Made by a program: the position numbers and the translations under genes. Shown here piece by piece: positions 44,311 through 51,698 of a stretch of 64,000 bases of DNA; position 1 is the stretch's first letter, and each line of letters opens with the position of its first letter. Under the pieces are notes generated by a model. It was not told where the DNA came from and made no database searches. It saw only the letters and a list, made by a program, of their open reading frames with translations. Origin of the DNA: Martinezella multihospitum (GTDB lineage Bacteria > Pseudomonadota > Alphaproteobacteria > Rhizobiales > Rhizobiaceae); assembly GCF_900094585.1 (NCBI RefSeq), contig NZ_FMAG01000001.1, positions 1,434,007-1,498,006 on the forward strand, given 5' to 3'.

Positions 44311-44577
44311 GCTGGGTGCCGGTCAAGAGGCGAGCTCTTTTCCCCCAAGGCTTCCTATCCAGCTTTTGCCAAATCAAGTTTGAGTGCTCTTCCCGTAAGT
44401 CGGCTTTCGTAAACGCTGCCTGGAAGCGTGAGCACAGGCCCATCAGATACTTACTTCGATCTCATTGGCGCGATGAGCAAGGCAGTCGTAGGCCTCAACG
44501 CGTGACGCGTTTCCATCCGTTTGACTTGCCATTTCGGCAGAGCGCTTCGGACAGTGAACGCCCGCCTTTCACGACCA
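44311..44577. other. Convergent intergenic region, no gene
   Basis: Between the receptor terminator and the 3' end of fhuB. No credible ORF is seen. The only structure noted is a short AACGCG-TGA-CGCGTT palindrome (44497-44511). Confidence 0.5.
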
Positions 44578-46569
44578 CTATGCCGTTCTACGCCGCTTCA
44601 TCAGCAATATCAGCAGCAGCGGCGCGCCGACGAGGGCAGAAACCAGGCCAGCGGGCATCTGGTAGGGAAAGGCGATCATTCGGCCGAACCAATCCGCGAG
44701 CACCATGAGGCCACCGCCGGCGAGCGCCGCGCCGGTAAGCTGGGGGGAGGCACGCCGCAGGCCGAGTTCTCGCGCCAGATGCGGTCCCATGAGGCCGATG
44801 AAGCTCAAAGGCCCGACGACGAGGGTGGCGGCTGCGGTCATAGCTGCGGCAAGGGCAAAGAGGCAGGCCCGGGCGAAGTTGACGCGAATGCCGACTGCCT
44901 GGGCCGCCTGGGTCCCAAGCGGCAGCAGATCGAGCCAGCGATGGGTCAGAAAGGCAAGCGCAAGGCCTGCGACTGCTGCCATCATCGCAGAGATTACCTT
45001 CGGTATATCAATGAGATAAGTCGATCCGCTCATCCATTGCATCACGATCATTGCGCGCGGATCGCCGCTCGCGGCCAGCACGCTGATGAAGGCATCCAGC
45101 ATGGCTCCGAGCGCGATACCTGTCAGAAGTACCCGTTCCGGTGCGAAACCGGACCGGATGCCGAACAGGAAAATGGCGATGAGGACGGCGAAGGCACCGA
45201 TGCCACCGAAGCCCAGTTGGGCGGCCATGCCGGGAGCGGGCAGAAGGAAAAGCGCAGCCGTGACGCCAAGGGTAGCGCCTGCCGAAATGCCCAGAACCTC
45301 CGGGCTTGCCATCTCATTGCCGCTGAGCCGTTGCAGAATGGCGCCGACGACGCCAAGCATTGCGCCCGCAGCAAAAGCACCGGCGATGCGTGGAAGGCGA
45401 TAGGGCAGGACTTCGGGCCAATGGGGGTAGGCCAGGAGTGTCCATGTTCCATCCGGTGCGCGCCCGAAGAAGACCGCGCCGGCCAGGAGAAGGACGAGCG
45501 CCGGAACTGATGCAAGCAAGAGTACGCGCGGTGTCCGCAAGGCGCGATTCACATTCTGAGAGGGGGACGGCACACTGCGCTGCACGGCCTTCAAGCGCGG
45601 CAGCATCAGGAGCAGTAACGGCGCACCCAGCAATGCGGTGATGGCGCCTGTCGGCAGGAAGGTCGAAGAGGCTCCGGAAAGCAGCACCAGGGCCTCATCG
45701 GTCAGCAGCAGCAATCCTGCGCCGATGAGGGGCGACCAGATGAGCTGGCTCTTCATCTGTCGGGCGCCGGCGAGCTGGGCGATGCGCGGCGCGATGAGGC
45801 CGATGAAGCCGATGACGCCGACGGCGCTGGTGACGATCGCGGCAAGCGCAATTGCAATACAAACGGCAGCAATGCGCGTGCGCTTGACCGACAGGCCAAG
45901 TCCGCTCGCGCCACTATCGCCAAGTTCCATGAGTGCCAGCGGCCGCGCCATCAGCAAGGCCGCGCCAGAGAGGATGGCGATTTTCGGGAGAAGGGAAAGC
46001 GGAATGGTCCAGCTTTGCTGCGCCAGCGATCCCGCCCCCCAGATGAATAGGCCGGAAAGATAGCGATCGTTCATCAGGACGAGAATGGCGGCCAGCGCGC
46101 CGCTCCAGACGCCGACGATCAGGCCGGCAAGCACGAGCGCCAGGGGCGAGAAGCCTCGTCTTGCGCCGATCAGGAAAACGACTGCCGCCGCGGCGGCGCT
46201 GCCGAAGAGGGCAACGGCGTCGCGGCTGAGGCCCTGAAGGGCGGGAAAGGCGAGCATGACGGCAACGAGCGCAAGATTGGCGCCTGCGGAAATGCCAAGT
46301 GTGGAGGGCGAGGCGAGCGGATTGCGCAGCACCTGCTGTAGCAGGCTTCCCGAGAGCGAAAGTGCGGCACCGGCCAGCAAGGCGGTGACGATCCTCGGCA
46401 GGGTCGAGTAGATGAGCAGCAGGCGCTGCGGATCGTAGCCTGCTTCCTGCTCGAACAGGCGTGAAAGGTCAGGTGCCAGTTGATGCCAGGCAAGCAGGCT
46501 GGCGAGCACGAACAGCGTCAGAGCAACGGCTGGGGCGCCGAGGACGTTATTTGCTTCGGCGCGGGTCAT
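44578..46569 (-). CDS. fhuB: Ferric hydroxamate ABC permease FhuB (fused double permease)
   Basis: A 663-residue inner-membrane permease made of two FecCD halves, each with about ten helices, the arrangement specific to FhuB-type systems for hydroxamate siderophores. In the first half, SLSGSLLQQVLRNPLASPSTLGISAGA lies near residue 68. In the second, GVVGAILQRLSGNEMASPEVLGISAGA is the matching segment near residue 404. The coupling motif GFIGLIAPRIAQL in the first half is matched by SFIGLMGPHLAREL in the second. The start overlaps the FhuD stop (ATGA). It imports the ferric siderophore to the cytoplasm. Confidence 0.93.
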   Translation of the reverse strand: MTRAEANNVLGAPAVALTLFVLASLLAWHQLAPDLSRLFEQEAGYDPQRLLLIYSTLPRIVTALLAGAALSLSGSLLQQVLRNPLASPSTLGISAGANLALVAVMLAFPALQGLSRDAVALFGSAAAAAVVFLIGARRGFSPLALVLAGLIVGVWSGALAAILVLMNDRYLSGLFIWGAGSLAQQSWTIPLSLLPKIAILSGAALLMARPLALMELGDSGASGLGLSVKRTRIAAVCIAIALAAIVTSAVGVIGFIGLIAPRIAQLAGARQMKSQLIWSPLIGAGLLLLTDEALVLLSGASSTFLPTGAITALLGAPLLLLMLPRLKAVQRSVPSPSQNVNRALRTPRVLLLASVPALVLLLAGAVFFGRAPDGTWTLLAYPHWPEVLPYRLPRIAGAFAAGAMLGVVGAILQRLSGNEMASPEVLGISAGATLGVTAALFLLPAPGMAAQLGFGGIGAFAVLIAIFLFGIRSGFAPERVLLTGIALGAMLDAFISVLAASGDPRAMIVMQWMSGSTYLIDIPKVISAMMAAVAGLALAFLTHRWLDLLPLGTQAAQAVGIRVNFARACLFALAAAMTAAATLVVGPLSFIGLMGPHLARELGLRRASPQLTGAALAGGGLMVLADWFGRMIAFPYQMPAGLVSALVGAPLLLILLMKRRRTA

Positions 46570-47471
46570 GCGAATGTTTCCAGATGGTCAAGCAATATGC
46601 GCGCGAAGCGCTCTGCTTCCTGCACCATGCCGAACATCAATGTGCCCGGCAGCACGGAGACGCGCCCGTCCCTGACGAAGGGGAGGCCGGTCCACAGCGG
46701 ACTATCCTGCAGATTGTCGAGGACGTTCGGCGGGAGCAGCGGTTCGAATGCGATGAGGCGCAGGCTTTGATCGAGCGTTGCCAATTGCTCCAGCCCGATC
46801 GTCTCGAAGCCCCAGTAGTCGCCCGGCCTAGTCCAGGCGTTTTTGAGCCCGATCCTGCTCATGACATTCTGGTAGAGGCCTGCGCCGCAATAGATGCGGG
46901 CATGGCGCGGGTCGACGAAATTGATGAGCGCCAATGGAGGAGGGTTGAGCTTTTTGACGCGGTTTGCGCAGTCGTCGAAGAATTGCTCCGACCGGGCAAG
47001 GAACTCTTCCGCCTGTTGCCGCCGGCCGATAAAGTCGGCCAGCCGACGCGTCGCCTCGATGGAGCGTGGCAAAGCTTCGCCGCCTTCGGCATAGATCGTC
47101 AGTTCCAGGACGGGCGAAATTGCCTCCAGTTGCGGCTTCAATGGAGCGAGATAGGGCGTCGTCAGGATCAGTGCCGGCTTGATGCTTGCCAGGACCTCGA
47201 GATTGATCTCGCTGGTGGTGCCGAGATCGATGACACCACCAGGCATTTTCGGTTCGACGACCCATGTGTCCCAATCGGCAAGCGAGGCGATGGCAGCGGG
47301 CGTGACCCCGAGCGCCAGCAGTGTCGACGCCAGGCCATAATCTAGGGAAACGATCGGGCCGGATATGGTTTCTGCAGCCACGCCCACTTGCGGAACGGCA
47401 AAAAGTGCTGCGGCGGCAAGCAGCGTGCGGCGGGAGAGCATCAGGTTCTCGAAGCTGCTTTCAAATGACAT
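46566..47471 (-). CDS. fhuD: Ferric siderophore periplasmic binding protein FhuD
   Basis: A 301-residue periplasmic binding protein of the helical-backbone (Peripla_BP_2) family. The leader contains SRRTLLAAAALFAVPQVGVAA, a twin-arginine-like signal as is common for FhuD proteins. The mature part has the IVSLDYGLASTLLALGVTPAAIA opening, DLGTTSEINLEVLASIKPALIL, and a long linker helix. ATG 47471 overlaps the ATPase gene by 11 bases; ATG 47441, right before the SRR motif, is an alternative start. Binds the ferric complex after passage through the TonB receptor and hands it to FhuB. Confidence 0.9.
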   Translation of the reverse strand: MSFESSFENLMLSRRTLLAAAALFAVPQVGVAAETISGPIVSLDYGLASTLLALGVTPAAIASLADWDTWVVEPKMPGGVIDLGTTSEINLEVLASIKPALILTTPYLAPLKPQLEAISPVLELTIYAEGGEALPRSIEATRRLADFIGRRQQAEEFLARSEQFFDDCANRVKKLNPPPLALINFVDPRHARIYCGAGLYQNVMSRIGLKNAWTRPGDYWGFETIGLEQLATLDQSLRLIAFEPLLPPNVLDNLQDSPLWTGLPFVRDGRVSVLPGTLMFGMVQEAERFARILLDHLETFA

Positions 47472-48279
47472 AAGCTAGCGGCGTTCCATGCACGGGATGG
47501 GCGGTGACGCCCATATTGGTGCCGTAGATCGTATTGAGCGTTTCAGCCTTCATGAGGCTCGGCGATGGGCCTGCTGCAATGAGACGGCCCTGCTTCAGCG
47601 CATGCAGATGATCGCAGAAGTGCGCTGCGACATTGATATCGTGCAGGACGAGAATGACGCTCAGATCCTTCGTCCGGCAAAGCTCGCGCACGAGCCCGAG
47701 GATTTCCATCTGGTGGGCGATGTCAAGTGCCGATGTCGGCTCGTCGAGCAGCAGGCAACGGCTGTCCTGAGCGACCAGCATGGCGATCCAGACGCGCTGA
47801 CGCTCGCCGCCGGAGAGCGTATCCACCGTGCGGCCTATCAATGTATCGACATGCGTCAGCTTCATTGCTGTATCCACCTTTTCCCGGTCGAGATCGGTGA
47901 AGCGCCCGAGCGCGCCATGCCAGGGATAGCGCCCGCAGGCGACAAGCTCCTCGACGGTCATGCCGGCAGCCGAGCTGGTGTCCTGCGGCAGATAAGCGAC
48001 GGCGCGGGCAAAGGCGCGCATGTCGTAGGAGCTGGCGGCTACGCCATCGAACAGGATGCGCCCGCTGGTCGGCTGAATCTGCCGGGCCAGCAATTTGATC
48101 AGCGTGGATTTGCCCGAACCGTTGTGGCCGATCAGGCCGGAAATCTCGCCCGCCTTGAAGCTGATATCGAGCGGGTGAAGAATGGTTTTGCCATCGACCT
48201 CGAAACGCAGGCCTTCCGTCGTGAAGACCGTTGCGTGATTCTGATCGTTTCCGGTGATCGTTTCGTCTTTCATGATCAT
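47461..48279 (-). CDS. fhuC: Ferric siderophore ABC ATPase FhuC
   Basis: A 272-residue ATPase of the iron-chelate family. Walker A is GHNGSGKST near residue 49, the signature LSGGERQR near residue 151 and Walker B CLLLDEPTSALD, followed by LVLHDIN with the switch His. Three in-frame ATGs (48285, 48279, 48273) begin the gene as ATG-ATA-ATG-ATC-ATG; the middle one is chosen because AGGA sits six bases before it. It energises FhuB. The GNAT gene ends 60 bases upstream, so the unit may read from the sigma gene. Confidence 0.93.
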   Translation of the reverse strand: MIMKDETITGNDQNHATVFTTEGLRFEVDGKTILHPLDISFKAGEISGLIGHNGSGKSTLIKLLARQIQPTSGRILFDGVAASSYDMRAFARAVAYLPQDTSSAAGMTVEELVACGRYPWHGALGRFTDLDREKVDTAMKLTHVDTLIGRTVDTLSGGERQRVWIAMLVAQDSRCLLLDEPTSALDIAHQMEILGLVRELCRTKDLSVILVLHDINVAAHFCDHLHALKQGRLIAAGPSPSLMKAETLNTIYGTNMGVTAHPVHGTPLAYVI

Positions 48280-48339
48280 TATCATTCCTGGTGAAGCGCG
48301 CTGGCTTCCTGAAATTCCGATGGCCGGCAGGTGGCCGGG

Positions 48340-48813
48340 TTAGTTTATCGAGGTCAATGGCTTGACGAAGAACAGGCACGGATCGCTTTCACGCCAGAGG
48401 GTCGGGAATATTTCGGCGCGGATGAAGCCGTTTCTATCGTAGAAGGCACGAGTCTTTTCATATTGCGGTTCGTCCCTGCCGCGCGGCGCAAGCGTCTTGA
48501 CGGTCAGGAGCTTGCAATCGGAAGAGCGGGCGAAGGTCTCGGCCGCTGCCAGCAATCGCCTGCCGACGCCGCTACGATGGTGTCGGCGCCTGGTTGCTAT
48601 CACGAGAATCTCCATGGCGGCCGGCGGATGGGCGCGCAGCGCAACGAAGCCGGCAACCGTATCCGCCTCGACGCAGCCGAACATCGGCAGGGTCTCCACG
48701 GCACCCGCGCAGGCTTCGATGACGTCGGGGTCGGTAAACCAGTCGGTCAATTCCGACATGATGTCACGACAGATGGCGCCTTTGGATTCGGTTATCTCGA
48801 TGGTTTCCTGCAT
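48340..48813 (-). CDS. GNAT family acetyltransferase of unknown substrate
   Basis: A 157-residue GNAT protein. The acetyl-CoA pyrophosphate-binding loop is RRRHHRSGVGRRLLAAAE near residue 75, and a beta-bulge and YEKTRAFYDRNGF motif near residue 118 complete the fold. It lies between the ECF sigma gene and fhuC. It might acetylate a siderophore intermediate (a role played by VbsC in vicibactin synthesis) or detoxify the compound; either is inference. Its small size and lack of the RhbD/IucB motif separate it from the acyltransferase at 56004. Confidence 0.8.
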   Translation of the reverse strand: MQETIEITESKGAICRDIMSELTDWFTDPDVIEACAGAVETLPMFGCVEADTVAGFVALRAHPPAAMEILVIATRRRHHRSGVGRRLLAAAETFARSSDCKLLTVKTLAPRGRDEPQYEKTRAFYDRNGFIRAEIFPTLWRESDPCLFFVKPLTSIN

Positions 48814-48841
48814 CTATTCTTCCCTTTCCTGGCGATGGAGC

Positions 48842-48870
48842 GCGGTTCGCAGGCGATGGCGGCGAACCGC
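48842..48870 (-). other. Stem-loop between the sigma gene and the GNAT gene
   Basis: A perfect 9-bp inverted repeat GCGGTTCGC/GCGAACCGC with an 11-base loop lies three bases after the sigma factor stop. No T-tract follows on the minus strand, so it may be an attenuator or RNA-processing structure that lowers expression of the downstream transport genes. Confidence 0.4.
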
Positions 48871-48872
48871 CA

Positions 48873-49463
48873 TCAGGCCCGCATCTCCCGCACCCGTGTT
48901 GTTCTGTTTCGTCTGTGGTTGCTGCTTGCGGCGCAAGCATGGTCGGCTTCGAGCGAGATGGCGGCGAGGCACCGCGAATGCGCCTCCCGCAGAAGACCGC
49001 AGACAAGAGCGCAGGATACCCCGGCCTCCTTGGCAATGATGTTCTGGGGGATATCGTCGAAATAGTGCTCCTCGTAGAACTTCCGGGTTCTGGCGGGCAT
49101 GGATTCGACCGTGCAGCGGAAGGCCTTGTAGGCCTCGGCTTCATGAAGATATTCCTCGGGGCTTCCATAGGCCGAGGTATTGCCGCCGACTTCCTCTTCG
49201 ACGAACAGGCCGCGCTCATATTGCCGGCGCCGCATATGATCGGTCGCCAGATTGCGCACCATGCGCATCACATAGGGCGCGGGAGCCGCTATATCCTCCT
49301 TCAGCGGCTTGGAGACCAGCTGCAGGAGAACTTCCTGCACGACGTCCTCGGCCAGGCTCATGCAGCCTGTGATCCTGCGTGCGACGGAGAGGAGCTTCGG
49401 ATAGGCGTGAAGTGCTGTTTGGAGTTGCTCATTGGAAGTCGACTGCAAATGGTTGGCAATCAT
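48873..49463 (-). CDS. ECF-family RNA polymerase sigma factor (RpoI/FecI-like)
   Basis: A 196-residue sigma factor with regions 2 and 4 only. Region 2 reads ARRITGCMSLAEDVVQEVLLQLV near residue 27 and YVMRMVRNLATDHMRRRQYE near residue 57. Region 4 reads LPARTRKFYEEHYFDDIPQNIIA-type helices (MPARTRKFYEEHYFDD here) followed by AKEAGVSCALVCGLLREAHSRC near residue 145. In Rhizobium leguminosarum the sigma factor RpoI activates vicibactin genes, and position here suggests the same job. No FecR-type anti-sigma gene is next to it. ATG 49463 is chosen by alignment; the ribosome site is weak. A TGA-N9-TCA site lies 72 bases upstream. Confidence 0.87.
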   Translation of the reverse strand: MIANHLQSTSNEQLQTALHAYPKLLSVARRITGCMSLAEDVVQEVLLQLVSKPLKEDIAAPAPYVMRMVRNLATDHMRRRQYERGLFVEEEVGGNTSAYGSPEEYLHEAEAYKAFRCTVESMPARTRKFYEEHYFDDIPQNIIAKEAGVSCALVCGLLREAHSRCLAAISLEADHACAASSNHRRNRTTRVREMRA

Positions 49464-49523
49464 GTCGGGCTCTCGCTGAAATCCAAAGTTGCATTTCTGT
49501 GTGCCCCTCTTTTTGAGAGGGAA

Positions 49524-49550
49524 CCTATAAAACATGACAATGATAGTCAA
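49524..49550 (-). promoter_or_regulatory. Iron-responsive operator overlapping the sigma gene promoter
   Basis: TGA-CAATGATAG-TCA (49535-49549) matches the RirA operator TGA-N9-TCA. On the minus strand the TCA end is part of TTGACT (49545-49550), a good -35, with a TATAGG (49524-49529) at a shorter than usual 15-base spacing. The operator therefore covers the -35 and spacer, an ideal repressor position. Downstream, CCTCT-N5-AGAGG could form a small leader hairpin. Confidence 0.65.
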
Positions 49551-49627
49551 GATAGCGGAGTCGAAAAGTGAAGCATCTCCTAAATCAAGGTTTATCCACC
49601 TGATTTTATTTTAACTTTTTATGGAAT

Positions 49628-50341
49628 CTAGAAGAAAATCCCGCTTTTGTGATGCTGCCATTGCGGCTGTGCCACAGCCCTTGAGGTCGCGATAGCCCAT
49701 TGAAAATCCCCGGTTTCTCCATTGCCGATCCGGCCGGAATGGATGAATATCGCTTCGCCAGATACCTGGCTTTTGCTTTCTAGGGTTGTATTTCCTGGCG
49801 TCAGCATCACGCTTTGCGGGTCGGCCAGAAAACCCTGGCCGAAGCATTTCAGCGCAGCCTCCTTCTGAACCCAGCAGGCGAGAAAAACATCGTGGCGATG
49901 TCGCTCATCCAATTGATACACTTGGTTGAGTTCTTGTTCGGAAAGGATCATCGGCATGATCTCGGAGGCTTCCTTCTCCGAAAACGCATCGAGGCGCTCG
50001 ATATCGATGCCGATGCGGCCGCCGCGACAGATCGCGAGCGCTACGCGGTCTTTCGTATGCGAGAGATTGAAGTCGATGTCGGGGTAATCATGCAGGTAGG
50101 GTCTGCCGGAAGGGGTAATCGCAAGACAAAGTGCTTGCGGGGCGCAGCCGAGCAGATTGGCGATGACGCTTCGGCACAAGACCCGTCCGGCAACGAAAAG
50201 GCGCCGCGCCGAGCATGATCTGAATGCTGCGGCACGGCTTTTTTCCGCCTCGCTCAAAATCGAGACCGGTACGGCAAGCCCGTCAGACAGGTGCAGGCTA
50301 TGAAGCTCCACCTGCGCCGTCTCTTCCCCCGGTTGGCCCAT
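49628..50341 (-). CDS. 4'-phosphopantetheinyl transferase (Sfp type)
   Basis: A 237-residue PPTase that converts apo carrier proteins to the holo form by attaching phosphopantetheine from CoA. The magnesium-binding motif is RIGIDIERLD near residue 107 and the second core motif is WVQKEAALKCFGQG near residue 155, both of the Sfp/AcpT type; GRPYLHDYPDIDFNLSHT provides the substrate-side motif. ATG 50341 is used, with GGAA nine bases upstream; a GTG six bases earlier directly follows the hydroxylase stop. Its target is surely the T domain of the adjacent NRPS. It parallels VbsP of vicibactin loci. Confidence 0.9.
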   Translation of the reverse strand: MGQPGEETAQVELHSLHLSDGLAVPVSILSEAEKSRAAAFRSCSARRLFVAGRVLCRSVIANLLGCAPQALCLAITPSGRPYLHDYPDIDFNLSHTKDRVALAICRGGRIGIDIERLDAFSEKEASEIMPMILSEQELNQVYQLDERHRHDVFLACWVQKEAALKCFGQGFLADPQSVMLTPGNTTLESKSQVSGEAIFIHSGRIGNGETGDFQWAIATSRAVAQPQWQHHKSGIFF

Positions 50342-50347
50342 CTTCAC

Positions 50348-51667
50348 CTATTCCGCTGCCTGTCCCATGTGAGAGGGTAGGTTCGACGACTGCCCGTGCG
50401 TTTCCCACTGTACGATGGGATCGAGCTGATCGAGATCGAAATGCGGACGACCGAGCAATGCATTGGCGATCACGGCGCTGCGCCATGCGGCGAGGCTGAG
50501 CTGCGGTTCGGCGATGCCGTGGCTATGGCGTCCGGCATTGAGAACGAAGATGCGGTTCTCGCGCGGCCCGTCCCAAGCCAGCGAGAAGTCGCTTTCCAGC
50601 ACCGGCTCGCCGATGGAGCTGAGCTCGATGCGGTTTTCGAGCGAATGTAGGAATTCCGGAAGCACAAAGCGATAGCCGGTCGCAAAGACGATCATATCGA
50701 CCATCAGTGTTTCGATACTGTCATCGAAGCCGTTGCGCATGGTCAGCGTGATTTCGGGACCATCCTGTTCGGCTGCGATGACGTTGCGGAAGGGGCGCAG
50801 CGATATGCCGTGATCGGGGTGACCGGCGGCATCGAGCTTTCGCTCGTAGAGGCGGCGATAGAGCTTTTTCAAAGTGGAGGCGGAAACGCCGTCGCTCGCC
50901 AGCACCTGCCGGCGTGTGTGAGTGAGCCGCAGTTCCTCGGGAAGTCCGTGGAAGCGCTCCATATAGCTTGGCGTGAAGAGCTCATTGGTGAACGGCGTCG
51001 CATCGAGCGGTTCGAAATTCGGCCGGCGGCTGATCCAGTGAATGGACGAAACGGCGTTCAGGTCCAGGAGGGCATCGACGATCTCGGCGCCGCTTTGGCC
51101 GCCGCCGATGACGGCAACACGGGGCGCTCTGACATCACCGATACGTTGCGTTGCTTCGCTGCTGTGGAAGGTCATCGATTTTGGCAGCTGTTCGGCCCAG
51201 GCCGGACGAGACGCTATCTTGCCGACGCCGACGGAGAGATTGCGAGCGCTGATCGCGCCATTGTCGGTGGCGATGGAGAAAAAGCCGTCATTGGCATGGA
51301 CCTCTCGGACGCTGGCGCCGAAGCGAAGCGACGTCAGTCCGCGTGCGACCCATCCGAGATAGTCGGCGAATTCCTTGCGAGGTACGGCTTCATACTCCGC
51401 ATTGAGAAACTGATAAAAGCGTTTATGTGCAACAAGATAGGAGAGGAAGCTCCACGGACTTGTCGGGTTGGTGGCCGTCACCAGATCCTTGAGGATGGAT
51501 GTCTGCATTTCCGCGCCCGGCAGCATCATTCCCGGATGCCATGCGAAGGATGGGCGCCGTTCGAAGAAACGGACGGAAAGTTGCGGTATGGAATCGAGCT
51601 GAGCGGCAAGGCTGAGGTTGAAGGGACCGATACCGGCCCCGGCGAGGTCGAGCACGTGCGATGTCAT
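50348..51667 (-). CDS. Siderophore amine N-monooxygenase (IucD/SidA/RhbE family)
   Basis: A 439-residue flavin-dependent N-hydroxylating monooxygenase that makes the hydroxylamine for a hydroxamate. FAD-binding GAGIGPFNLSLA lies near residue 10, the NADPH motif GGGQSGAEI near residue 187 and ATGYRF near residue 330. The family acts on the side-chain amine of L-ornithine or L-lysine (PvdA, VbsO, IucD) or on free diamines (RhbE, AlcA). Sequence inspection does not settle which; the NRPS with an alpha-amino-acid-type A domain favours ornithine or lysine. ATG 51667 follows GGAG at seven bases and lies 31 bases after the NRPS stop. Confidence 0.9.
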   Translation of the reverse strand: MTSHVLDLAGAGIGPFNLSLAAQLDSIPQLSVRFFERRPSFAWHPGMMLPGAEMQTSILKDLVTATNPTSPWSFLSYLVAHKRFYQFLNAEYEAVPRKEFADYLGWVARGLTSLRFGASVREVHANDGFFSIATDNGAISARNLSVGVGKIASRPAWAEQLPKSMTFHSSEATQRIGDVRAPRVAVIGGGQSGAEIVDALLDLNAVSSIHWISRRPNFEPLDATPFTNELFTPSYMERFHGLPEELRLTHTRRQVLASDGVSASTLKKLYRRLYERKLDAAGHPDHGISLRPFRNVIAAEQDGPEITLTMRNGFDDSIETLMVDMIVFATGYRFVLPEFLHSLENRIELSSIGEPVLESDFSLAWDGPRENRIFVLNAGRHSHGIAEPQLSLAAWRSAVIANALLGRPHFDLDQLDPIVQWETHGQSSNLPSHMGQAAE

Positions 51668-51698
51668 GATGCAGCTCCAGAATGATGTCGAAGAGGGG

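Noticed and set aside
44497..44511. AACGCG-TGA-CGCGTT palindrome as an operator
   Set aside because: It lies between two convergent gene ends, away from any promoter, and is short enough to arise by chance in GC-rich DNA.
48271..48286. Fur-box-like TGATCATTATCAT at the start of fhuC
   Set aside because: It coincides with the three alternating ATG codons of the gene, lies inside a likely operon and does not match TGA-N9-TCA.
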